64,000 bases of DNA from Bacillus sp. WMMC1349 (GCF_013155385.1 NZ_JABJUQ010000007.1:746001-810000), one strand, 5' to 3'; shown: positions 44,108 through 52,607, counted from the first letter of the stretch. Notes: generated by a model from the letters alone, not told the origin. Made by a program: numbers and translations.

Positions 44108-44665
44108 GTGCAATTGGTTGACGAATATATTGCCAGCTTGACAGGTCCAAAAAAAGAGTGGATCGAACAGTTTGTAGGATTTTTCAGAGAAATATTCCCC
44201 AATCTCGAGGAAACATTTGATCATAAAATGCCAACATATAAGGGTGACGGTTTTTATATCGCATTTGCTGCACAAAAAAACTATTTTTCTTTTTACACGG
44301 ATGACAAGCGGGTATTACCATTGATCAAAGATTTAATCCCTCCAGCATTTATGGGAAAAAGCTGTGCAAGAATCAAATACAGTCATGAATATGCTATAGA
44401 AGAATTGATGGATGTTTGCAAGGAGATTGTTGATTATCATAACAGAAAGCGATCCTCTGTCATTACTGATATGACAGGTTTGAAAAAGTGGTCATCAATA
44501 CCTTCTAAAACACAGCAGATGCTGTTAAGTAACGTATTTTGCTCAACATGCGGTGTAACGACAATGGTCAATTACAGTGTTCAGAATGATCGGCTTGGCT
44601 TAGTTTTAAAAGGAAAATGTTCAACATGCGGCGGCAATGTAGCGAGATTCATTGAGAATGAATGA
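44108..44665 (+). CDS. DUF1801-type (YdhG-like) protein with C-terminal zinc-ribbon-like cysteines
   Basis: A 185-residue protein. Residues 1-~115 are a DUF1801/YdhG-fold domain (FREIFPNLEETFDHKMPTYKGDGFYIAFAAQKNYFSFYTDD). The C-terminus has two CxxC pairs (CSTCGVTTMV and CSTCGGNVA), probably a zinc ribbon, an uncommon addition. GTG at 44108 has AGGAGGG seven bases upstream. It shares a strand with the next gene, 34 bp away. Role unknown. Confidence 0.75.
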   Translation: MQLVDEYIASLTGPKKEWIEQFVGFFREIFPNLEETFDHKMPTYKGDGFYIAFAAQKNYFSFYTDDKRVLPLIKDLIPPAFMGKSCARIKYSHEYAIEELMDVCKEIVDYHNRKRSSVITDMTGLKKWSSIPSKTQQMLLSNVFCSTCGVTTMVNYSVQNDRLGLVLKGKCSTCGGNVARFIENE

Positions 44666-44699
44666 CCGGGCATATGAATGAGCAATTTAAGGAGGTCCC

Positions 44700-45164
44700 A
44701 TGAAAAAACTTTGCATCATTCCTTGCGGTGCCAAAAAGATTTGGGATGTTGACCCGATGCGAGGTCCTTCAGCTGCCATAGATGTTTATCTTAGTCCATT
44801 TCACCAAGCATGTCGGACATATGCACAAACTTTTTTTAACGATTGGGTGATCCTATCAGCAAAACACGGCTTTTTAAAGGAGCAAGATATTGTTCCAGAA
44901 AATTACGATGTCACCTTTGGGATGCGCCATCCTGAGATCATGCCTTTGGACAAGCTAGAAGCACAGACTAAACAGAAACAGTTGCTGAAATATGATAAAA
45001 TTGTGATGCTTGGCGGGAAAAAATACCGTCCTGTTATGAAGAGTGTGTTTGGCAGTGAACAGATGATCATTTATCCGTTAGCAGGATATCGAGGAATCGG
45101 TTATATGCTACAGGCACTTAACCGAGCTGTGGCTGAAGGGCGAGAGATTGAAGGAGCTGTCTGA
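44700..45164 (+). CDS. DUF6884-type protein
   Basis: A 154-residue cytosolic protein beginning KKLCIIPCGAKKIWD, with DWVILSAKHGFLKEQDIVPENYDVTFG and KIVMLGGKKYRPVM. This CGAKK...SAKHG pattern is that of DUF6884 proteins, distantly like nucleoside-modifying YaaA/TGT-related folds; activity is not established. AAGGAGG is immediately before the ATG. The last codons run into the terminator stem. Confidence 0.7.
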   Translation: MKKLCIIPCGAKKIWDVDPMRGPSAAIDVYLSPFHQACRTYAQTFFNDWVILSAKHGFLKEQDIVPENYDVTFGMRHPEIMPLDKLEAQTKQKQLLKYDKIVMLGGKKYRPVMKSVFGSEQMIIYPLAGYRGIGYMLQALNRAVAEGREIEGAV

Positions 45165-45262
45165 AAAGAGCAGTAAAAATATTGCCGGATTAGCGTAGTT
45201 AAATGTAAAGAGGGCTTCCAATCGTCAAAAAATTTGACTTTTTGGACAGGCTCTTTTTTTGA
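45156..45262 (+). terminator. Long-range hairpin terminator after DUF6884 gene
   Basis: GAGCTGTCTGAAAAG and CTTTTTGGACAGGCTC pair around ~75 nt and are followed by T7. The outer stem resembles the ends of the dispersed repeat. Confidence 0.5.
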
Positions 45263-45500
45263 GAAATTCAGATACCCATTGTTTATCAAGTTTGAGTATT
45301 TTGATGAAGGCTATTTGTCAGTCTCTACAACACTTTTCGATATAATATCCGTCTAAGCATCACTTTCAGCCAGTTTCCCTTGTGCAACTTTTCAAAGGAC
45401 TCATTTAAATGTTCCAGCACTCCTTTTCTTGTAATGGGAGGCCTGGCTTCTTAACAGTCCATTCTTCAAATAGTTGAGAAAATGCGGGCGAAAATTATCA
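45263..45500. other. Gap with a possible minus-strand gene fragment
   Basis: On the minus strand 45440-45349 read EARPPITRKGVLEHLNESF then EKLHKGNWLKVMLRRILYR and a stop, preceded by a TAA. This is probably the tail of a lost gene; no family recognised. Confidence 0.3.
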
Positions 45501-45737
45501 TCATAAATTCCTTTTTTTCTGTTCAATTTCCTGACTTGCGCTGCGAATGTTATTTATATTAATAAACCAGAAAAAGCTTACTAACATGTAGTAAATACCT
45601 ATAATAGACAAATTATCAGTGATGTTTTCCCAAATAGGCTTTGATAAATAGAAATGCCCCCAAAGAAAAAATGCAATAAAAAAAACAAAGGGCATAACAA
45701 TATGAACCATTAAATATAAAAGTTTATCAAGCTTCAT
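45501..45737 (-). CDS. Small membrane protein, 78 residues
   Basis: Two hydrophobic helices (LLYLMVHIVMPFVFFIAFFLWG and SIIGIYYMLVSFFWFI) with a charged C-terminus. AAAGGGGGC precedes the ATG. No family recognised; the gene looks real from its ribosome site and topology. Confidence 0.5.
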   Translation of the reverse strand: MKLDKLLYLMVHIVMPFVFFIAFFLWGHFYLSKPIWENITDNLSIIGIYYMLVSFFWFININNIRSASQEIEQKKRNL

Positions 45738-46744
45738 TATTTAATAGGCCCCCTTTACTAATCATAAGCTTTCTTAAAGATGCCCTCATCGTCTCCCTTC
45801 AACTGATGCTGTAACAGCGACTTAAGGCATCAACTATACAATCTCCCAATAGGAAGAGGTTCAAACCAAACTCATTTGTGGATTTTGCAGCAAACTCATC
45901 TTTATTTTTTAAAAGATCAAATATTACTTATTTCCATCCTTCCATTAGAAACTGGAGTTACTTTGATAACTGTTTAACTTTTTTTCTCCTGATGTTTAAA
46001 TCAGTGTCTGAGTTTGCAAAAGTAAGCAAAAAAATAACGAAATCCTCAATTTTTTTACCATTTCTGTGCATCACTCCCACAATGGTATTCTACAAACAAC
46101 TTAACATGTGATAATCGGAATGTAAACTGTCCTTTGCTGGTGTAGAAGACAGGCTTCTTCAGTACTCATTATTGATCTGATGAATGCTAAAAAAGAATGA
46201 AACCTCAAATAGAAAGTTTTATATTCTATATGAAAGATAAAAAGTGCTATTTATAATTTGAAATAAAAGTAAATTTAAATTTATAGCACGACTTCTGATT
46301 ACTCTAAAACAAAAGATGTAACTTGAGTTTTCCAGTTAAATATAGAAGATTTTATCAATGAAAATTAGTGATAAAATGATCCTTTTGAAAGGTATATTTG
46401 AGATATATTCGACTCTGGGTGGTATATCCGTTAAAGAACTTTTTTACGTGGGTAGGAGCAAGGAACGAACTCAGAGGAGGTTCATGGATCGCCCGCGGAA
46501 AGCAAGCAAATTCCCCGATTTTCATTTATACGGACTACTTTCAGAATAGCCTTTTTTTGTGATTATTTTCTATGATTTTATCCACGGATCTGAGCAACAT
46601 AGTCCGACGAAAGCCTATATAATAAAACTGTCCATTTTTTTCTACTCGATCAGTGTAACAAATTCATAGTTTATGGTACTAATAAATGAATAAAAAATCT
46701 CAGTATACTCATCCAATGTCAAAGTCGGGTGAGGGAGGGACATG
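45738..46744. other. 1-kb region without a supported gene
   Basis: It is A+T rich and holds repeat copy 4 near its right end. Short frames at 45878-46111 and 46358-46549 lack ribosome sites and the second runs through the repeat; neither is accepted. A sigma-ECF-type promoter could lie near 46690-46730 but is not clear. Confidence 0.4.
46447..46559 (+). repeat. Dispersed intergenic repeat, copy 4 (~113 bp, left end missing)
   Basis: GTAGGAGCAAGGAACGAACTC, GGTTCATGGATCGCCCGCGG and AAGCAAATTCCCCGAT match the right two-thirds of copy 3, ending TTTCAGAATAGCC-T7. The GGCTGTC left end is absent. Confidence 0.8.
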
Positions 46745-47239
46745 ATGAAACTTGAGGAAATCTATAAAGAAATACAGCCTGATATCTATGCATTTTTTTA
46801 CGTAAAAACCATGAATCAAGAAGAAACAGAGGATTTGACACAAGAGGTTTTTTATCAGGCAATCAAAAGCTTTAACACATTTTCAGGCAAAGCGACAGTC
46901 AAAACCTGGCTGTTTTCAATTGCTAAAAACATTCTAAAAAAGCATTATCGGTCTAAACGATATAAAGCAAATTTGTTAACGCTTATACCAAAAATAAACG
47001 CAGAAGATTTGTCACCTGAAGAACAATTTTTAAAGGCTGAAGAACAACAGCAACTATTTAGTGAAATGAATTGCCTTGATGAGCTTTCAAAAGAAATTGT
47101 AACACTTCGCATTTATGGTGAATTGTCATTCAATGAAATTGGTGTTCTCATTGGCAAGACAGAAAACTATGCCAGAGTCGCGTTTCATAGGGCAAAGCTC
47201 AAGCTGCATAAACAGATGGAGGGATATTATGGAGGATAA
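46745..47239 (+). CDS. ECF-type RNA polymerase sigma factor
   Basis: About 164 residues. Region 2 is DIYAFFYVKTMNQEETEDLTQEVFYQAIKSFNTF...VKTWLFSIAKN, and region 4 is LDELSKEIVTLRIYGELSFNEIGVLIGKTENYARVAFHRAK. It should direct transcription of its own operon and a stress regulon. GGGAGGG lies just before two ATG codons (46742, 46745). It overlaps the anti-sigma gene by 11 bases. It differs from sigW/X/M in sequence; YlaC is the nearest style that I recall. Confidence 0.85.
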   Translation: MKLEEIYKEIQPDIYAFFYVKTMNQEETEDLTQEVFYQAIKSFNTFSGKATVKTWLFSIAKNILKKHYRSKRYKANLLTLIPKINAEDLSPEEQFLKAEEQQQLFSEMNCLDELSKEIVTLRIYGELSFNEIGVLIGKTENYARVAFHRAKLKLHKQMEGYYGG

Positions 47240-48485
47240 AGTTCGCTATATTATTGAAGATTTGCTTCCTTTATATCATGAAGGGCTATTAAGTGAAGAG
47301 ACTTCTCGATGGATTGAGGAGCAGGCGGAAAAACATGAAGAATATCGAAAACTAGTGGAGATGTCAAATACCCCTCTTCCAAAAAAAGAGATTGTACCCC
47401 CTGTTGATCAGGAAAAAATGTTTAAAAAAATCAATCGCAAACTTTCGTTTTATCAAATTATTTTTGTAGCGATTTCCTTTTTTATTGCAATGAAAACGTC
47501 ACTCCTAAATGATAGCTTTGGTTTTATTTTATGGTATCCGGTGCTGGGGCTTCTGATCTATTTATTCTATCGCGATATCAAAAGTGTGTTGTTGCTTTCG
47601 TTTGTTCCAATATTGCTGTGGTCGTTTATGGACAACTTGGAGTATTTCATTAAAGAAGAAGGGGTTGAACACTTGTCTGTTGCTGTCGTTGGAGCATTTT
47701 TTTACAGTGTTATGCACTGTATATTCTCAATAATCGGTAGCTTTATCGGTTGGTTATCAATAAAATTCAAAAAAAAGAAGCTATATGGTGTGTTGATCGT
47801 TGTCCTGTCTCTATTGATCCTGTATTTTTATAATGCTTATAATGGCAATCCGATTAGTCAGAAGTTAGCGGAGAAAGCGTTGGAACAATATTTGGCTGAG
47901 CAGTATCCTAAGAAAAACTTGCGAATTGAAGAAGGCTTGTACGATTTTAAATTTGGTGAATACTCATTTAATGTGATAGACCTTGAAGATGAGAAGAGAA
48001 AAGAGCCCTATATTATGACTGTTAGAGGGTTTTTTATACCTGAAGTGAGTTTTGACGATATTCGGTCTGCACATTTAGATGAACCGTTGATGAAACGATT
48101 AAATAAACAAGCCGCGAAAGACCTTAAAACAGTTTTAGCTGAAAAGGTAAACAAACTGAAATCTGTTGAAGTCAACATGGAAATTGTAAAAGGACAACTG
48201 AAAGATGATGTAAAATGGAGCAAGCGGCTGAAGACAGATAAACCGATGGGTATTGATATTGTCCTTGATGCTACAAAACGTGATGAAAAAGATATCTATG
48301 ATGCGGCAAAAACCATTCAACGCTTGTTACATGATGAAGGATATGATTATGAATATGTTATGATCAATGCCAACATATTTGAAGGAGAAGACATCGAAGA
48401 TAAACATACTGGCTATGTGAAATATCATTTAGGTTTTGATAGAGAAACAGATTTACAGGTCGATGACGTTGAAAGGATCGAATAA
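47229..48485 (+). CDS. Putative membrane anti-sigma factor with large extracytoplasmic domain
   Basis: A 418-residue protein. The cytosolic N-terminus (EDLLPLYHEGLLSEETSRWIEEQAEKHEEYRKL) has the anti-sigma domain layout but lacks the zinc Cys/His ligands. Residues ~75-205 hold five or six hydrophobic helices (IIFVAISFFIAMKT, FILWYPVLGLLIYLFY, VLLLSFVPILLWSF, VVGAFFYSVMHCIFSIIGSFIG, LIVVLSLLILYFY). Residues ~205-418 are a soluble outer domain that could sense the envelope. The ATG at 47229 is chosen; an in-frame GTG-type extension from 47115 would lie inside the sigma gene. Confidence 0.75.
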   Translation: MEDKVRYIIEDLLPLYHEGLLSEETSRWIEEQAEKHEEYRKLVEMSNTPLPKKEIVPPVDQEKMFKKINRKLSFYQIIFVAISFFIAMKTSLLNDSFGFILWYPVLGLLIYLFYRDIKSVLLLSFVPILLWSFMDNLEYFIKEEGVEHLSVAVVGAFFYSVMHCIFSIIGSFIGWLSIKFKKKKLYGVLIVVLSLLILYFYNAYNGNPISQKLAEKALEQYLAEQYPKKNLRIEEGLYDFKFGEYSFNVIDLEDEKRKEPYIMTVRGFFIPEVSFDDIRSAHLDEPLMKRLNKQAAKDLKTVLAEKVNKLKSVEVNMEIVKGQLKDDVKWSKRLKTDKPMGIDIVLDATKRDEKDIYDAAKTIQRLLHDEGYDYEYVMINANIFEGEDIEDKHTGYVKYHLGFDRETDLQVDDVERIE

Positions 48486-48592
48486 GATAGAGTAAGTCTA
48501 TAGAAGCACATATAACCCCTTCAATAGCCTCTTGTCTGGATGTTTATTCCAATTTATGATTGTACATAACATCCAATATAGGAGGCGTTTGT

Positions 48593-49795
48593 GTGAAAAA
48601 TGTGTTAATTGTAAACTTTCCTGCAGAAGGACATGTCAATCCTACACTAGGAATCACTAAAGCTTTTGCTGATAGGGGAGACCATGTTCATTATATTTCA
48701 ACAGAAAAGTATCAAGAGCGCTTAGAAGGTGTCGGTGCAACTGTTCACTTGCATGAGGATTTATTGAGACATGCTGATATTGATGTGGCTTCTCTATCAG
48801 GTCTTCTTTCATTTCTAAAAATTCATTTGCAAACATCTTTACAAATTTTAGAAATAGCAAAAGAGTTATCAAAAACGATTCAGTTTGATGTCATCTATTA
48901 TGACAAATTTGGTGTGGGAGAGTTAGTTAGAGATTATTTAGGAATTACAGGGATCACATCATCATCTTCATTTCTATTTACGGAGGACCGGTTAAAGAAA
49001 CTGCCTCTGCATCCGAATTCAGATGCGCCACTGCAATTGGATCATGAATGTAAAGAATTATTGAAAGTGATAAAAGAGCAGTATGGTGTCACGCCGCGTG
49101 ATATGTCTCAGTTTATGAACAATCAAGCAGAGCGATGTGTTGTGTACACGAGTCGATATTTTCAGCCTGACAGTGACCAGTTTGGTGATGAAAATTTGTT
49201 TATCGGACCAAGTTTTCCAAACCGATTGGAGAAACACGATTTTCCGCTTGAAAAATTAAAAAATCAAAATGTCATTTATATTTCAATGGGGACGGTATTA
49301 AGCAAAACAGAAGAGTTTTTCAATTTATGCATTGATGCCTTTTCTGACTTTGCCGGTATTGTTGTAATCGCTGTAGGAGAAAAATTTGATATGACAACTC
49401 TAAAGAAGATTCCCGATCATTTCATGATGGCGTCATATGTTCCGCAATTAGATGTGTTGAAAGAAGCGGATGTGTTTGTGACTCATGGAGGAATGAACAG
49501 TGTGAATGAAAGCATTCATTTCCATGTTCCAATGGTGGTGCTTCCACATGATAAGGATCAGCCAATGGTTGCCCAAAGACTGGAAGAGTTAAAGGCGGGA
49601 TATTCGATTTCTCAAGACAACATGAATGAACATACATTAAGGCAGGCTGTCAAGAAAGTGCTAGGTGATAAGCGATATGTTGAAGGGATTGAAAAAATTG
49701 CTGACAGCTTTCAAAACTGTACCAGCATGAAAGAAGCGCTAAATGAGATTGATCGACTGATAACTAGGAACAAAAATGTGAAAGTAAATCGTTAA
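48593..49795 (+). CDS. MGT-family UDP-glycosyltransferase (YjiC/macrolide glycosyltransferase type)
   Basis: A 400-residue GT1 enzyme. N-terminus VLIVNFPAEGHVNPTLGITKAF binds the acceptor; the C-terminal donor motif is VTHGGMNSVNESIHFHVPMVVLPHDKDQP. It glucosylates small hydrophobic acceptors (macrolides, flavonoids, fengycin-like compounds in YjiC relatives) and can give drug resistance. GTG at 48593 has AGGAGG seven bases upstream; a longer reading from 48560 has no site. Confidence 0.9.
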   Translation: MKNVLIVNFPAEGHVNPTLGITKAFADRGDHVHYISTEKYQERLEGVGATVHLHEDLLRHADIDVASLSGLLSFLKIHLQTSLQILEIAKELSKTIQFDVIYYDKFGVGELVRDYLGITGITSSSSFLFTEDRLKKLPLHPNSDAPLQLDHECKELLKVIKEQYGVTPRDMSQFMNNQAERCVVYTSRYFQPDSDQFGDENLFIGPSFPNRLEKHDFPLEKLKNQNVIYISMGTVLSKTEEFFNLCIDAFSDFAGIVVIAVGEKFDMTTLKKIPDHFMMASYVPQLDVLKEADVFVTHGGMNSVNESIHFHVPMVVLPHDKDQPMVAQRLEELKAGYSISQDNMNEHTLRQAVKKVLGDKRYVEGIEKIADSFQNCTSMKEALNEIDRLITRNKNVKVNR

Positions 49796-49880
49796 CTGCG
49801 GTTTACTTATTTTTTTGCATAAAAAAACGAAATGAAATCACGATAAGAGCCAAGAGGTTGAATTTTCTTCGTGACAAAAG

Positions 49881-49900
49881 TGTAAAGACAAGTGTAAACT
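49881..49900 (+). promoter_or_regulatory. Probable NiaR (nicotinate repressor) operator at the niaP promoter
   Basis: GTGTAAAGACAAGTGTAAAC resembles the NiaR/YrxA operator pattern of Bacillales (TGT...AAGACAaGTGT). It overlaps a possible promoter (GTGACA at 49872, N18, TAAACT at 49896) 40 bp ahead of niaP, a NiaR target in B. subtilis. Confidence 0.5.
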
Positions 49901-49936
49901 AATAGTCATGTAAATCTGTAAAGAGGTGTTTTGAGT

Positions 49937-51142
49937 ATGAAACAAAATCATCTGGTTTCAGAGCGAAAATTGCTTAGTATTGCCGGTCTAGGCTGGTTAT
50001 TCGATGCAATGGACGTCGGTATATTATCATTCATTATAACGGCTTTACATGTTGAATGGAATTTGACATCGCAGGAAATGGGCTGGATTGGCAGTGTCAA
50101 CTCGATCGGCATGGCTGTTGGGGCTTTTTTGTTTGGACTTTTGGCTGACCGTGTCGGCCGAAAATATGTCTTTATTATTACACTGTTATTTTTCTCAGTT
50201 GGCAGCGGTTTGTCAGCTTTGACATCATCATTAACGGTATTTTTAATTTTACGCTTTTTTGTTGGCATGGGTTTAGGAGGAGAGCTTCCTGTTGCATCAA
50301 CACTTGTTTCTGAAACAGTCGAGCCAGAGCGGCGCGGTAGAGTTGTGGTATTGCTTGAAAGTTTCTGGGCATTCGGCTGGTTAGCAGCAGCACTTATCTC
50401 ATATTTTATTATTCCAACCTACGGCTGGCAGGTTGCTTTGTTAATTACTGCTCTTCCGGCGTTTTATGCACTCTATTTACGAATGGCTTTACCGGATTCG
50501 CCAAAATACGAAGAAATGGCGAAACAAACAAAGCCATCTATGTTGGAAAACGTGAAAAGCGTCTGGTCTAAAGCATACACTCGTCCTACAGCAATGCTTT
50601 GGATTGTGTGGTTTTGTGTGGTTTTTTCCTATTACGGCATGTTTTTATGGCTTCCGCAAGTCATGGTCATGAAAGGATTCAGTATGATCAAAAGTTTTGA
50701 ATATGTTTTGATCATGACACTTGCTCAGCTTCCTGGCTATTTCTCAGCTGCTTGGCTGATTGAAAAGGCCGGTCGGAAAATGGTTTTGACCCTCTATTTA
50801 TTAGGGACTGCCATTAGTGCCTACTTTTTTGGAACAGCTGAGTCACTTCCGCTTTTGTTAACAGCAGGCATGTTTTTATCATTTTTCAATCTTGGCGCTT
50901 GGGGAGCACTCTATGCTTATACCCCTGAGCAATATCCGACAACAATTAGAGGAACAGGTTCTGGAATGGCTGCCGCATTTGGGAGAATCGGTGGGATTTT
51001 AGGTCCATTGCTTGTCGGATACCTAGTCAGTCAAAAAGTAACTTTGTCAATTATTTTCCTCATTTTTTGCTTGGCGATTTTAGTTGCTGTTGCCGCTGTT
51101 TTCTTCTTGGGAACGGAAACGAAACAAAAAGAACTTGCATAA
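49937..51142 (+). CDS. niaP: Niacin transporter NiaP (YceI), MFS
   Basis: A 401-residue, 12-helix transporter of the sugar-porter-like NiaP branch. LLSIAGLGWLFDAMDVGILSFII, FLFGLLADRVGRKYVFIITLLFFSVGSGLSA and RFFVGMGLGGELPVASTLVSE are its signatures, and GTGSGMAAAFGRIGGILGP lies near the C-terminus. It imports nicotinate for NAD synthesis. The ATG at 49937 with AAGAGGTG eight bases upstream is preferred to a TTG at 49931. The upstream NiaR-like site fits the role. Confidence 0.85.
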   Translation: MKQNHLVSERKLLSIAGLGWLFDAMDVGILSFIITALHVEWNLTSQEMGWIGSVNSIGMAVGAFLFGLLADRVGRKYVFIITLLFFSVGSGLSALTSSLTVFLILRFFVGMGLGGELPVASTLVSETVEPERRGRVVVLLESFWAFGWLAAALISYFIIPTYGWQVALLITALPAFYALYLRMALPDSPKYEEMAKQTKPSMLENVKSVWSKAYTRPTAMLWIVWFCVVFSYYGMFLWLPQVMVMKGFSMIKSFEYVLIMTLAQLPGYFSAAWLIEKAGRKMVLTLYLLGTAISAYFFGTAESLPLLLTAGMFLSFFNLGAWGALYAYTPEQYPTTIRGTGSGMAAAFGRIGGILGPLLVGYLVSQKVTLSIIFLIFCLAILVAVAAVFFLGTETKQKELA

Positions 51143-51160
51143 AGGTCTGTGAGATGTTTG

Positions 51161-51205
51161 GGGCTGTCCAAAAAGTCGATTTTTGACTATTGGACGCCTT
51201 TTTTA
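51161..51205. terminator. Terminator between niaP and the ASCH gene
   Basis: GGCTGTCCAA and TATTGGACGCC form an imperfect stem with GTC/GAC inside, followed by TTTTTTA. Convergent genes share it. Confidence 0.65.
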
Positions 51206-51241
51206 TGTTTAATCATTGTGCTCTTTTCGGGCAAACCCGAT

Positions 51242-51685
51242 TTATTTTTTTACATCAAATGTAAAACGTTCGCATACGAGCATCATATCTTCAGAAAATT
51301 CATGTCCCAAATCTCTTAACGCTTTTGTAAAGAATTTTTCATGCGCTGTTTTCCAATATTGATAATCCCCTTCACCTTCTGCAATCGCAAAATCCTCTGG
51401 AACCTCATTCATTGGCATCAGCTTGACTTCTGTTGTTTTGATAATCGCTAAAGGCTCGTCTTTACCATTTAAGATCACACTATAATCTTCAACAGAGGGC
51501 AGTGGTTCATTTTCGATTTCATAAAAAATGTGTCCTGAACATGTAGCTGTTTTCACCCCATCTATTACTAATTGAGCTAGATGGTCTGGATTATCGCCAA
51601 ATTGCCACGCACTGACTGAAGGTGGTTTTGGTCCTTTTTGAGTTTTCCAAAACTCGTCCCAATACAATTGTGCAGCTTGGTTCAT
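51242..51685 (-). CDS. ASCH domain protein
   Basis: A 147-residue protein. SAWQFGDNPDHLAQLVIDGVKTATCSGHIFYE, then AIIKTTEVKLMPMNEVPEDFAIAEGEGDYQYWKTAHEKFF, is the ASCH domain, a PUA-like fold thought to bind RNA or modified nucleosides; some members are ribonucleases or N4-acetylcytidine amidohydrolases. The conserved Lys in GVKTAT is present. AGAGGAGAG precedes the ATG. It stands between two terminators. Confidence 0.88.
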   Translation of the reverse strand: MNQAAQLYWDEFWKTQKGPKPPSVSAWQFGDNPDHLAQLVIDGVKTATCSGHIFYEIENEPLPSVEDYSVILNGKDEPLAIIKTTEVKLMPMNEVPEDFAIAEGEGDYQYWKTAHEKFFTKALRDLGHEFSEDMMLVCERFTFDVKK

Positions 51686-51730
51686 ATTTATCTCTCCTCT
51701 CTCGGAAAATCATTGTCCTTCATTTGCAAA

Positions 51731-51774
51731 AAAGGGTGTCCAGTCAGTAAGTTTACCTATTGGACACCTTTTTC
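51731..51774. terminator. Hairpin between ASCH gene and DJ-1 gene
   Basis: AAGGGTGTCCA-N18-TGGACACCTTTTT, a 9-bp stem that fits a terminator for the DJ-1 family gene on the plus-to-minus boundary or a leader of the ASCH gene. Confidence 0.6.
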
Positions 51775-51851
51775 ATGGCTAACAAATACTGTTTATACCT
51801 GAAAAACGGAGTTTGTCCTTGTTTCACTTTTCGTACTCTTCAAACAGGGAT

Positions 51852-52400
51852 TTAATCAACAAGCATCCCTTTGGCAACCTCTCTAGCTTTTTCTTTGCCG
51901 CTTAATAATTCAGCAAGTTTAAGAGCAAACGGAATCGTTGTTGCCGGACCTCGAGAGGTGATGATTTTTCCGTCTGTCACGACTTGATCTGTCACAATAT
52001 TTGCTCCGGTCAGTTCTTTTTCAACGCCTGGATAGCAAGTTGCGTTTTTTCCGCTGACAAGACCTGTTTTTCCAAGTGTCATTGTTGCCGCACAAATTGC
52101 CGCAATATATTTATCAGTTGCTGCTGCCTCTTTCAATGTCTGGTGTAATGCATGATGTTCAAACATTTTTTGACTTGCCACAGCACCGCCAGGGAGAATT
52201 AGCATGTCTGCATCTTGGAAATCAGTATCATCATACATTTGATCTGCTTCAATGACAATGTCATGTCCACCTTTAATGCGGAGATCTGGATCAAGTGATA
52301 CCGTCACTGTTTCCACTTCAGCTCTTCGCAAGATGTCAATCGTGGTAATGGCTTCAATTTCTTCAAAACCATCGATTAAAAAAACAATCGCTTTTTTCAT
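51852..52400 (-). CDS. DJ-1/PfpI family protein (YajL type)
   Basis: A 182-residue single-domain protein: KKAIVFLIDGFEEIEAITTIDILRRAEV (conserved Glu), ILPGGAVASQKMFEHHALHQ, AAICAATMTLGKTGLVSGKNATCYPG (the reactive Cys in AICAAT). DJ-1 proteins act as glyoxalase-like or chaperone-type stress proteins; the exact activity here is unknown. ATG at 52400 has AGGAGG upstream; an extension to 52469 has none. It diverges from acoA, and its upstream region is shared with the aco enhancer. Confidence 0.9.
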   Translation of the reverse strand: MKKAIVFLIDGFEEIEAITTIDILRRAEVETVTVSLDPDLRIKGGHDIVIEADQMYDDTDFQDADMLILPGGAVASQKMFEHHALHQTLKEAAATDKYIAAICAATMTLGKTGLVSGKNATCYPGVEKELTGANIVTDQVVTDGKIITSRGPATTIPFALKLAELLSGKEKAREVAKGMLVD

Positions 52401-52462
52401 GGATATCGTCCTCCTTTTATTATCCATTGTAAAGGTCATAAAGAATCTCTGGCAACCTTTTC

Positions 52463-52496
52463 GAGACAAAACGAGACACCAGTCTCATTTTGTCTC
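52463..52496. promoter_or_regulatory. Palindromic enhancer-like site, probable AcoR binding site
   Basis: GAGACAAAACGAGAC and GTCTCATTTTGTCTC form a 15-bp inverted repeat with one mismatch around a 4-bp centre. The centre is ~72 bp upstream of the -24 element, the usual place for a sigma-54 activator site. Confidence 0.75.
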
Positions 52497-52550
52497 TATT
52501 TTAGTAAACAGTTTATGTAGTATCGCCTTTTACAACTGCTACCTAAAGAT

Positions 52551-52566
52551 TGGCACACTTTTTGCA
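52551..52566 (+). promoter_or_regulatory. Sigma-54 (SigL) -24/-12 promoter of acoABCL
   Basis: TGGCAC-ACTTT-TTGCA matches the -24/-12 consensus TGGCAC-N5-TTGCW exactly. It is 42 bp ahead of acoA and needs an activator such as AcoR. Confidence 0.93.
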
Positions 52567-52607
52567 TGATAAATGATGAGATCCAAAACAAGAGGAGGTT
52601 TACAAAT

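Noticed and set aside
45878..46111. 77-codon frame in the 1-kb gap
   Set aside because: No ribosome site and low-complexity T-rich composition.
46358..46549. 63-codon frame before the sigma gene
   Set aside because: More than half of it is repeat copy 4, so its coding look is accidental.
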